A model generated the notes under the pieces. The model searched no databases and was not told the DNA's origin. It saw nothing but the letters and a program-made list of their open reading frames with translations. A stretch of 39,995 bases of DNA from Kutzneria sp. (GTDB taxonomy: Bacteria > Actinomycetota > Actinomycetes > Mycobacteriales > Pseudonocardiaceae): assembly GCA_019239965.1 (NCBI GenBank), contig JAFAZC010000085.1:1-39995 (forward strand), in the 5' to 3' direction. Shown one piece after another: positions 33,800-39,995 of the stretch (position 1 is the first letter of the stretch; each line of letters begins with the position of its first letter). The translations under genes were made by a program, and so were the position numbers.

Positions 33800-34401
33800 A
33801 CCCCGGGGCGCTGTACCACCCGGGAACAAGCCTGCCGCACCGACTACCGGTTGGCGGGAAACTGGTGGGACTGCTGGGTTTCGCCGCGTTGGTGTTCGTG
33901 GCGCGTTCACCCTGGTGGTTGGGTGGGGGTGTGCTGGTGGTGGCCGTCGGGTACGCGCTCGCGCGAGTTCCACCGGCCAGCTGGTCGCGACTGGTCCGTT
34001 CGCTCCTGGTGTTGCTCGTGCCGCTGTTCGCCGTGCAGTGGTGGCTAATCGGGCTGGACAGTGCGACGGTCGTCTGCCTACGGCTGGCCGCCACGCTCGG
34101 CATGGCGAACCTGTTCACGCTGACCACCCGCATCGACGACCTGGTTGACGCGATCGAGCGTGCGACGCGTCCACTGCACCGGTTCGGAGTGCGGCCGGAC
34201 CGTTTCGGACTGCTGGTCGGGTTCACGGTGCAGGCGGTCGCGGCGCTGACCGGCATCGCGGCCGACGTGCGGGAGGCGCAGCGGGCGCGGGGCATGGACC
34301 GCTCGGTGGTGGCCTTTGCCGTGCCCTTCCTGGTGCGAACCCTGCGGCACGCCGACGAACTCGGTGAGGCGCTGGCCGCCCGCGGTGTCGCTGACGACTG
34401 A
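33796..34401 (+). CDS. bioN: ECF biotin transporter transmembrane T component
   Basis: A 201-residue EcfT/CbiQ-type membrane protein. Helices include LVGLLGFAALVFVARSPWWL and LLVLLVPLFAVQWWL. The coupling helices carry DLVDAIERATRPL and the Ala-Arg-Gly signature motifs EAQRARGM and ALAARGVA that grip the ATPase. The ATG overlaps the bioM stop (ATGA). With bioY and bioM it completes a dedicated biotin importer. Confidence 0.92.
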   Translation: MNPGALYHPGTSLPHRLPVGGKLVGLLGFAALVFVARSPWWLGGGVLVVAVGYALARVPPASWSRLVRSLLVLLVPLFAVQWWLIGLDSATVVCLRLAATLGMANLFTLTTRIDDLVDAIERATRPLHRFGVRPDRFGLLVGFTVQAVAALTGIAADVREAQRARGMDRSVVAFAVPFLVRTLRHADELGEALAARGVADD

Positions 34402-34433
34402 GGCAGGCACCGTGGACGGGCTGGCGCTCTCGG

Positions 34434-35150
34434 TCACGAGGAAGGCTGCTGTCCGATCTGCTGGTCGATCCAGGCGCGGTGCTGCGCGATCCCGGTATAG
34501 AGATCCAGGCCCGCGCAGTCGGGTCCGTTGTCGCCCGGTCCGTGGGTCTCGCCGACCAGTGTCCAGTCGCCGGGGGAGCCGACGACACCGGGACCACCGG
34601 AGTCACCGTGGCACGCGGTGTGCCCGGCCGAGCCCGCGATGCAGATGTCGCCGGGGCCGCCGCCACCCTCTCGGCAGGAGTCGCTGGGGATGATCTGCAG
34701 GTCGATCTCCTGCACGACCATTGGCTGGTGGCAGTTGGGCCAGACCTCGCAGCCGAGACCCATGAGCCGGATCGTGGTGCCGGGCTCGGGGTTCTGCTGT
34801 GCCATCCGGACAGGCGTCGACCGTGCCGGCGAGGACAGATGCATGAGGGTCAGGTCGGTGCCCGGCTTGGTGATCCGGTGGTCGATTCGGCCCATCTCGC
34901 CGCCGGAGTTGCGGTTGATGGAGCCGATCCGTCCCTGTGCGGCGCCACCGCAGTGGTCGGCGGTCACGATCCATTGTGGTGCCACGAGACTGCCGCCGCA
35001 GCCGTTGTCCAGCGAGACGTAGAAGGAGTATGTCTCCGATGCGTCATGGCCGCCGATGATGTTCGGCTGCATGCTGGCGGAGGCCAACGGCGCCGTCACG
35101 ACCAGTGCGACCGCACACGCACCGAGCGCGGACAGCAGGGCTTTGCGCAT
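34434..35150 (-). CDS. Secreted trypsin-like serine protease
   Basis: A 238-residue peptidase of family S1. Residues 1-26 are a signal peptide ending PLASASA-like (LASAS). The short pro-part ends before IIGGHDASETYSFYV, the usual activation cut. The triad is H66 (IVTADHCGG), D99 (GTDLTLMHL) and S184 (CHGDSGGP). Cysteines at CGGS/ADHC, GCEVWPNC, DSC/DIC and TACHG/DC fit disulfides of the family. TADHC has Asp where most trypsins have Ala before the catalytic His. Active outside the cell. Ribosome site weak. Converges on bioN. Confidence 0.9.
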   Translation of the reverse strand: MRKALLSALGACAVALVVTAPLASASMQPNIIGGHDASETYSFYVSLDNGCGGSLVAPQWIVTADHCGGAAQGRIGSINRNSGGEMGRIDHRITKPGTDLTLMHLSSPARSTPVRMAQQNPEPGTTIRLMGLGCEVWPNCHQPMVVQEIDLQIIPSDSCREGGGGPGDICIAGSAGHTACHGDSGGPGVVGSPGDWTLVGETHGPGDNGPDCAGLDLYTGIAQHRAWIDQQIGQQPSS

Positions 35151-35318
35151 GAGGCACTCTCACTCTCGCGTCGCGGGTTGGTCGGATGCCGCCTCGGAGG
35201 CGTTAACGGTGATCGGACACGACAGGGATATCGGAGTCGAGTGTGTCCCGGTAGCGACGAAAGGAGGGACTTCGCCGGGCGGCGGCGGGCTCGCGACGTC
35301 CGCGACCACGGCGGGGAG

Positions 35319-35392
35319 TAGGGCCAGTCGGACTCGAACCGACACTGGCACGGACCTAAACCGTGTGCCTCTGCCAATTGGGCTATGGCCCC
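35319..35392 (-). tRNA. tRNA with anticodon UAG (leucine codon CUA) but short variable loop
   Basis: The minus strand folds into a full cloverleaf of 74 nt: acceptor GGGGCCA with TGGCCCT (one G-U at the end), D arm with GCC/GGC and a GG in the loop, anticodon stem CACGG/CCGTG, loop TTTAGGT, variable loop CCAGT, T stem GTCGG/CCGAC with loop TTCGAGT, and A as discriminator base. No CCA is encoded. The anticodon reads UAG, which pairs with the leucine codon CUA, and G37 fits codons starting with C. Leucine tRNAs normally have a long variable arm; this one has five bases. It is therefore either a specialised isoacceptor, a misassigned tRNA or a non-canonical one. The structure itself is clear. 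Confidence 0.85.
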
Positions 35393-35492
35393 GAGGTCTC
35401 CAGCGTAGACACTGTACGACCCAGCCCCCCTTGGCGGGCCGGGTATCAGGTCAACTACGGTGGTCACGGTAGGTGCTGAGGAGGAGAATCAC

Positions 35493-35714
35493 GTGGCCCG
35501 CGACCCCGAGACCATCCAGCGCGAGATCGAGCAGGCTCGTGACGCCCTGGCCGCCACTGTGGACGAGTTGAGCGTCAAGGCCAACCCTAAGGACTTCGTC
35601 GACCGGGGCGCCGATGCGGTCCGCGCCCGGTTCGCCGATCCCCGGCTGCGGTATGCGCTGATCGGTGCGGGTGTACTCGTCGGTCTCCTGGTGGTGCGCA
35701 GACTCTTCCGCTGA
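35493..35714 (+). CDS. DUF3618 protein
   Basis: A 73-residue protein. The N-terminal part RDPETIQREIEQARDALAATVDEL is the amphipathic helix typical of DUF3618. The C-terminus YALIGAGVLVGLLVVRRLFR is one membrane helix ending in basic residues, so the protein is anchored with its helix in the cytoplasm. Function unknown; small family members are common in actinomycetes and may be envelope-associated. GTG 35493 follows GAGGAG by about 7 nt. Confidence 0.85.
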   Translation: MARDPETIQREIEQARDALAATVDELSVKANPKDFVDRGADAVRARFADPRLRYALIGAGVLVGLLVVRRLFR

Positions 35715-35727
35715 CCATCCTGGCCCG

Positions 35728-36555
35728 TCACCGCCCCTCGAGCAGCCGCAGCGCGTCCTCGGAGGAGGAGCCGGGCTCGACGGTGTAAGCACACAGTGCG
35801 TGGTCGGCATTGTCGGGAAGACGCAGTGTCTCGTAGTCCAGCGTCAGGTCACCCACCAGTGGGTGTCGGAGCCGGTAGCGACCATACGTCTTGTCCTTCA
35901 CTCGATGATTCGCCCAGTGTCGCCGGAAATCCGCGCTGGCCTCGGACAGGTCGGCGACCAGAGCGGCAAGGTGCCGGTCGTCGGGATGTCTGCCGACGCT
36001 GAGCCGCAGGTAGGAGACGACGTCGCTGGCCTTGCTCTCCCAATCCCGGTAACGCGTGCGGACTTCGCTGTCACAGAAGACCAGCCAGGCCATGTTGCGC
36101 CGCGCCGGCGGCAGCGCGCCAAAGTCGGTGATCAGCGCGGCCGCGAGCGCGTTCCAGTACAGAACGTTGACGCCGTGGTCGATCACGTAGCCGGGCACAC
36201 CGCTCATCGAGTCCAGCAGTCGCCGCAGCCCAGGACGGACTTGCCGTCGATCAGGGGTGGTGCCGCCGTTGGTGGACACCGACGGTCTCGCGAGTCGATA
36301 CAGGTGCGCGCGTTCGTCGTCGTCCAACTCGAGAACCCCGGCGACGGAGTCCAGAATATCGTCGGAGAACCGCAGGCTGCGCCCCTGCTCGAGCCGAACG
36401 TAGTGGTCGACACTGACCCCGGCGAGCAGGGCGAGTTCCTCGCGGCGCAGCCCGGGCACCCGTCGCCGGCCGTAGTTGGGCAGACCGAGACGGTCCGGCC
36501 GCAGGCGTGCCCGGCGGGACCTCAGGAACTCTCCCAGCTCGGCACGTCGATCCAT
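35728..36555 (-). CDS. XRE-type regulator with MmyB-like ligand domain
   Basis: A 275-residue transcription factor. The helix-turn-helix (about 8-70) reads RRRVPGLRREELALLAGVSV and DHYVRLEQGRSLRFSDDILD. The C-terminal part (about 105-270) is an MmyB-like PAS-type domain: DSMSGVPGYVIDHGVNVLYWNALA, RNMAWLVFCDSE, and DLTLDYETLRLP. This family binds small hydrophobic ligands and usually represses the divergent oxidoreductase gene next to it. Here that neighbour is an aldo/keto reductase, so ligand-induced detoxification is likely. Confidence 0.9.
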   Translation of the reverse strand: MDRRAELGEFLRSRRARLRPDRLGLPNYGRRRVPGLRREELALLAGVSVDHYVRLEQGRSLRFSDDILDSVAGVLELDDDERAHLYRLARPSVSTNGGTTPDRRQVRPGLRRLLDSMSGVPGYVIDHGVNVLYWNALAAALITDFGALPPARRNMAWLVFCDSEVRTRYRDWESKASDVVSYLRLSVGRHPDDRHLAALVADLSEASADFRRHWANHRVKDKTYGRYRLRHPLVGDLTLDYETLRLPDNADHALCAYTVEPGSSSEDALRLLEGR

Positions 36556-36581
36556 GGTGGCCAGTATCCACGCGAAGGGGG

Positions 36582-36608
36582 CGCCTGGTCACGGTGTGCC
36601 CAGGCACA
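36582..36608. promoter_or_regulatory. Nested palindromes between the MmyB-like regulator and the aldo/keto reductase
   Basis: TGTGCC-CA-GGCACA (36595-36608) is a perfect inverted repeat. A second, overlapping pair is GCCTGG (36582-36587) with CCAGGC (36600-36605). Both sit in the 131-bp divergent gap and make the best operator candidates for the regulator. No promoter boxes were assigned. Confidence 0.4.
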
Positions 36609-36686
36609 GCGCGGCTCTTGGTCTCGGCCGACCGCGCCGTGACGATGACGGCGTTCATCAGTACGGGACGAGTGGAGAGCGCGACG

Positions 36687-37733
36687 ATGGCAGGACCATT
36701 GCGCACATTGGGCGGGACCGGGATGGCGGTCTCCGCGGTCGGATTCGGGGCGTGGGCGATCGGCGGTCCCGGCTGGAGGTTCACCTGGGGGCAGCAGGAC
36801 GACGGCGACTCGGTCGCGGCCATCCGGCGAGCGGTGGAGCAGGGAGTGAACTGGATCGACACCGCGGCGGTGTACGGACTCGGCCATTCCGAGGAGGTCG
36901 TCGGCAGGGCCATCGCGGGCATCCCCGAGGCCGACCGGCCGTACGTGTTCACCAAATGCGGTCTGGTGTGGGACCCGGACAACCGTTCCGCGGCACCCCG
37001 CAAGATCATGTCCGCGGTCAGCGTGCGCCGTGAGGTGGAGGACTCACTGCGCCGGCTCGGCGTCGAGCGACTCGACCTGTACCAGGTGCACTGGCCCGGT
37101 GACGGTCGTTCGCTGGACTGGGGTGGGACCGGGGACGACGCGCCGTCCCCGGCAGCCGTTCCGCTCGAGGAGTACTGGCAAACCATGGCCGAGTTGCGCG
37201 TGGAGGGCAAGGTCCGGGCGATCGGACTGTCCAACCACGACGTCGCGCAACTGGAGATCGCGGAGACGATCGCGCACGTCGACGCCATCCAGCCACCGTT
37301 CTCCCTTCTCGACCGCTCGGCAGGCGACCAGCTGGAGTGGGCGGCGAAGAACGGCACTGGGGCGATCGTCTACCAGCCGATGTACTCCGGGCTGCTCACC
37401 GGTGCGTTCGACCGGGACCGGGTGGCGGCGCTGCCGCCGGACGACTGGCGCCGGACCGCCCCGGCGTTCACCGCAGACCTGGACCGCAACCTGTCCGTCG
37501 TCGACGCGATGCGTCCGATCGCGGATCGGCACGACACGTCCGTGTCCTCGGTGGCGATCGCGTGGACCCTGGCCTGGCCGGGCGTGACCGGCGCCATCGT
37601 CGGAGCCCGACGGCCCGCTCAGGTCGACGCGTGGGCACGGGCCGGTTCGGTCGAGTTGACCCAACAGGACCTCGTCGACCTCGCCTCGGCCATCAGGTCC
37701 GCCGGCGTCGGCAAGGGACCGACACATCCGTGA
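36687..37733 (+). CDS. Aldo/keto reductase
   Basis: A 348-residue NADPH-dependent oxidoreductase with a TIM barrel. The catalytic set is visible: Asp in NWIDTAAVYGLGHSE (D and Y), Lys in VFTKCGLVW, and His in LYQVHWPG. The cofactor-binding end includes GAIVYQPMYSGLLTG and GAIVGARRPAQVD. It reduces an aldehyde or ketone whose identity is unknown. ATG 36687 is 7 nt after GGAGAG; an in-frame GTG 15 bp upstream is possible. Divergent from its likely regulator and followed by an ABM monooxygenase gene. Confidence 0.92.
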   Translation: MAGPLRTLGGTGMAVSAVGFGAWAIGGPGWRFTWGQQDDGDSVAAIRRAVEQGVNWIDTAAVYGLGHSEEVVGRAIAGIPEADRPYVFTKCGLVWDPDNRSAAPRKIMSAVSVRREVEDSLRRLGVERLDLYQVHWPGDGRSLDWGGTGDDAPSPAAVPLEEYWQTMAELRVEGKVRAIGLSNHDVAQLEIAETIAHVDAIQPPFSLLDRSAGDQLEWAAKNGTGAIVYQPMYSGLLTGAFDRDRVAALPPDDWRRTAPAFTADLDRNLSVVDAMRPIADRHDTSVSSVAIAWTLAWPGVTGAIVGARRPAQVDAWARAGSVELTQQDLVDLASAIRSAGVGKGPTHP

Positions 37734-37764
37734 GCCGGGCGGAACAGAAAGCGAGGCAACGACT

Positions 37765-38055
37765 GTGTATGTCATCGTGGTGCGGTTCGACGTCGATCCG
37801 GACTTCCGGGAGCGGTTCATCGCGGCTGCCCTGCTCGACGGCCGCGACTCGATCAGGGAGGAGCCAGGCACCCACCGTTTCGAACTGGTCGAGGACGCCG
37901 AGACGCCCAACCGCTTCGTCCTGTCCGAGGGCTACGACGACGAGGCGGCTTTCGCCCTCCACGTCGCCGGCCGGCACTTCAAGGAGTTCTTCGCCACCAT
38001 CGACGGGCACGTCGACGGACCGCATTTCCTGGTGAGGGGCCACCGAGTCGAGTAG
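37765..38055 (+). CDS. ABM-domain monooxygenase
   Basis: A 96-residue ABM-family protein (PF03992). Strands and helices in order: VYVIVVRFDVDPDFRERFIAAA, SIREEPGTHRFELVEDAETP, RFVLSEGYDDEAAFALHVAG, HFKEFFATIDGHVDGP. The pattern, with EPGT and the last helix, resembles LsrG-type or quinol monooxygenases. Dimer expected. It lies 31 bp after the aldo/keto reductase, behind GCGAGG, and probably works on the same class of reactive compound. Confidence 0.88.
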   Translation: MYVIVVRFDVDPDFRERFIAAALLDGRDSIREEPGTHRFELVEDAETPNRFVLSEGYDDEAAFALHVAGRHFKEFFATIDGHVDGPHFLVRGHRVE

Positions 38056-38112
38056 CACGGATCACGCCTCATGTCGCCTTGCCTGGCACTACAGTCGGCC
38101 AGGGGAGGTGGC

Positions 38113-38505
38113 ATGGGGCCTTCGGTCCGCATCCTGGTCAGGCGGTGGGTATCGCGGGCCGCGGTAGCGGCGGTCTGGTGTTACGAGGGACTGTTGGCGA
38201 AGGTACTCGGTGGCAGGCCTGACGAGCTGTCCGTGGTCGCCTCGGTTCCCTTCCTGCCGGCCTCGGCGGCTCCGGTTCTTCTGGTGCTGATCGGGATCGG
38301 CGAGGCCGGCATTGGCCTGTGGGTCCTGATTGGCCGTGCGCCGAGGGCGGCGGCCGTCGTGCAGACCGTGGTGATCGCCGGCTTCAACGCTGGGGGTCTG
38401 CTCTTCGCAGCCGACCGGATTCCGTTGCCGGGGCAGTTGTTGCTGCACAATGCGGTGCTCCTGGTGCTCGCCTGGCTCGTGGCTGTAGACGACAGGTCGC
38501 CGTGA
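38113..38505 (+). CDS. DoxX-like membrane protein
   Basis: A 130-residue four-helix membrane protein of the DoxX-like (DoxX_3) type. Segments: RAAVAAVWCYEGLLAKVLGG, APVLLVLIGIGEAGIGLWVLIG, VVQTVVIAGFNAGGLLFAAD, NAVLLVLAWLVAV. WCYEGLLAKVLGG near residue 36 is typical of the family. ATG 38113 follows GGGGAGG. The stop overlaps the next GTG (GTGA), so it is coupled to the BtaA-like gene. Function unknown, perhaps redox or lipid related. Confidence 0.75.
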   Translation: MGPSVRILVRRWVSRAAVAAVWCYEGLLAKVLGGRPDELSVVASVPFLPASAAPVLLVLIGIGEAGIGLWVLIGRAPRAAAVVQTVVIAGFNAGGLLFAADRIPLPGQLLLHNAVLLVLAWLVAVDDRSP

Positions 38506-39383
38506 ACACGGATACGCCGTGGCGGCGGGGGAAGCTGCTCCCAGTCGGCGGACCGCGAGTGCTGTTCGGCTGGGGGTATGAGGACCCCCAGGTCGAACTG
38601 GCGTCCTTTCCGCGTTGCGGGCGGGTTCTGGTGATCGCCGCCGCCGGGGAGACCGCGGCCGCGCTCGCCGGCGCCGGCCACGAGGTTACCGCGGTCGACA
38701 TCAATCCAGCCCAACTGGCCTACTGCCGTTCCCGGTTGTCCGGTGGCGGCGCGGTCACCGGCAGCGTGGAGCGGATTCTCGCCGCTGGGCGCCGCGTGTT
38801 GGGTGCGGTCGATCCCGAGTGGCGTGACCAGGAGCTCCCTTCCCTGTTGTGTTCCCAAGATCCGTCCGAATGGCGACGAAGGCTGGCCTCGCCCGCGTTG
38901 CGCGTGCTGCTAGCTGCGGGACTCGGCCCGGCACGGGGGCTCGCTGTCCTGTCGCGCCCCGGATTCGGCCCCGCCTTGCCGCCGCGACTGGACAAGGTAG
39001 TCCTCGACCGGCTGCGTCGAGGCGTGGCGAAACACGGCAGCGCTACCAATCCCTGGGCATGGCGGCTGTTCGCTGGGCGGGAACTGCCCGGCCATGAACC
39101 TATGACCGGAGTGGATACCGGGGCGGTCCATCTTGTGCACGCCGACGTGGCCGACCACCTGGCATCAGTGCCGGCGGGCCACTACGACGCGGTATCCCTG
39201 TCCAATGTGCTCGACGGACCGTCATCCTCGTTCCAGCGGCGGGTGATCCGCGCCGTGCGGCATGCCGTTCGGCGCGGCGGGGTGGTTGCGTTGCGGTCGT
39301 TGCGCACCGCGGCCGATCCCGGCGCGGCCGGCGAGGACCGGTCAATGCTGTGGGGGGTCATCCGTGTCGAGCCGGTCAGTTAG
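38502..39383 (+). CDS. DUF3419 / BtaA-like aminocarboxypropyl transferase
   Basis: A 293-residue AdoMet-dependent protein. The N-terminus LFGWGYEDPQVELASF matches the WEDP element of BtaA. RVLVIAAAGETAAALAGAGHEV is the AdoMet-binding loop, followed by TAVDINPAQLAYCRSRL. The central SRPGFGPALPPRLDKVVLDR and the C-terminal HYDAVSLSNVLDGPSSSFQR complete the fold. BtaA moves the 3-amino-3-carboxypropyl group of AdoMet to diacylglycerol, the first step to betaine lipids. The chain is somewhat shorter than classical BtaA, so the acceptor may differ. Overlaps the DoxX-like gene and is followed 8 bp later by a DUF2071 gene. Confidence 0.8.
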   Translation: MNTDTPWRRGKLLPVGGPRVLFGWGYEDPQVELASFPRCGRVLVIAAAGETAAALAGAGHEVTAVDINPAQLAYCRSRLSGGGAVTGSVERILAAGRRVLGAVDPEWRDQELPSLLCSQDPSEWRRRLASPALRVLLAAGLGPARGLAVLSRPGFGPALPPRLDKVVLDRLRRGVAKHGSATNPWAWRLFAGRELPGHEPMTGVDTGAVHLVHADVADHLASVPAGHYDAVSLSNVLDGPSSSFQRRVIRAVRHAVRRGGVVALRSLRTAADPGAAGEDRSMLWGVIRVEPVS

Positions 39384-39391
39384 GGGAGCAC

Positions 39392-39995
39392 ATGGACATT
39401 CGCCACCATCCGCTGCCGATGCGCACCCACTTCACCCATTCCCTGGTGTTGGCCTACGCACTACCGCCGGACCGGGTCGCGCCGCTGTCGGCCGGTCTGG
39501 ACCTGGACACCTATCTCGCGCCCGACGGCAAACGGCATGCCTTCGTCGCCGTCGCGCTGGTGGCGCTGACGAAGCTGCGTCCCGCCTTCCTGCCTGGCCG
39601 GCTCGGCATCAGCTCGGTGATGGCCGGGTACCGAGTGCTGACCCGGCTGCCGACACCGGGAGGGCGCACGATGCGTGGACTGAGAATCCTGCGCAGCGAC
39701 ACCGATCGGCCGCTGCTCGCGCTGGGCGCCAACCTGCTGACCGGCTACCGGTACCACTCGGTCCGCGCCAGGGTGGAGTCCACAGCGGACGCACTGCGAT
39801 TCGTGATCTACTCCGGCGATGGCACTGCGGATCTGGACATCACCGCCGACCTCGGTGACCGGACTCCCACGCCCGGCCCGGTGTTCGCGACCGCTGCCGA
39901 TGCGCGCAGGTTCGCGGGACCACTGCCCTACACGTTTTCACCGACCGCATGCGGCCGGATCGTTGTGGTCAAGGCGTTTCGGAGCCGATGGCGTC
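39392..39995 (+). CDS. DUF2071 family protein, 3' end outside the window
   Basis: At least 201 residues, open at the right edge. Family segments: PLPMRTHFTHSLVLAYALPP, SAGLDLDTYLAPDGKRHAFVA, FLPGRLGISSVMAGYRVL, and TPGGRTMRGLRILRSDTD. DUF2071 (YqjF-like) proteins are soluble beta-rich proteins of unknown activity. ATG 39392 follows GGGGAG. Tight spacing with the BtaA-like gene suggests one operon and perhaps a shared lipid-related task. Confidence 0.8.
   Translation, partial: MDIRHHPLPMRTHFTHSLVLAYALPPDRVAPLSAGLDLDTYLAPDGKRHAFVAVALVALTKLRPAFLPGRLGISSVMAGYRVLTRLPTPGGRTMRGLRILRSDTDRPLLALGANLLTGYRYHSVRARVESTADALRFVIYSGDGTADLDITADLGDRTPTPGPVFATAADARRFAGPLPYTFSPTACGRIVVVKAFRSRWR

Noticed and set aside
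35319-35392. The tRNA as an amber suppressor
   Set aside because: The anticodon is UAG, which reads CUA. An amber suppressor would need the anticodon CUA.

Overview
The window is high-GC actinomycete DNA, most probably from the order Pseudonocardiales. Codon third positions are almost all G or C, GTG starts are common, and many neighbouring genes overlap by 4 bp as GTGA or ATGA. The gene order matches the conserved Mycobacterium tuberculosis block Rv1329c to Rv1341: dinG, pncB, clpS, DUF2017, P1-family peptidase, mec, cysO, cysM, then murI, an Rv1339-type metallo-hydrolase, rph and rdgB. The organism is inferred from content and order only; no database was searched.

Layout. 1-3,556: the start of a Phd/YefM antitoxin gene at the left edge, a non-coding stretch with four direct repeats of exactly 23-nt period, a DinG/XPD-like Fe-S helicase, and a Phd-VapC toxin-antitoxin pair. 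3,713-6,290: a secreted protein and a pncB-pncA pair for NAD salvage. 6,371-10,048: clpS, a DUF2017 gene, a self-processing P1 peptidase and the mec-cysO-cysM cysteine pathway, all reading rightwards. 10,065-25,232: about 15 kb of accessory DNA between cysM and murI, where M. tuberculosis carries only a rhomboid gene.

The accessory segment has three parts. The first is a small defence-like group: an ABM monooxygenase, an erythromycin-esterase-family enzyme divergent from a double-MerR (TioE-like) regulator, and a glycosyltransferase. The second is a cysteine-bearing HTH regulator with a DUF3291 gene. The third is a complete sugar locus: a ROK repressor divergent from a GH63-type glycosidase, an alpha/beta hydrolase, an ABC sugar importer without its ATPase, a mannose-6-phosphate isomerase with an extra N-terminal domain, and a ROK sugar kinase. 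A 62-residue protein of unknown function follows on the other strand.

25,233-28,851 returns to the conserved block (murI, MBL phosphodiesterase, rph, rdgB, with a DUF2231 membrane protein inserted on the other strand). 28,958-34,401 holds a macrolide-type glycosyltransferase, Bcp peroxiredoxin, an AlkB pair, a DUF6157 gene and a complete ECF biotin importer (bioY-bioM-bioN). 34,434-39,995 holds a secreted trypsin-like protease, a tRNA with a leucine anticodon but a short variable loop, a DUF3618 protein, an MmyB-like regulator divergent from an aldo/keto reductase-monooxygenase pair, and a DoxX-like / BtaA-like (DUF3419) / DUF2071 operon that runs off the right edge.

Items most worth following up are the sugar locus and its likely substrate, the class I tRNA with anticodon UAG, a CysO that carries two arginines after its Gly-Gly end, and the 23-nt repeats.
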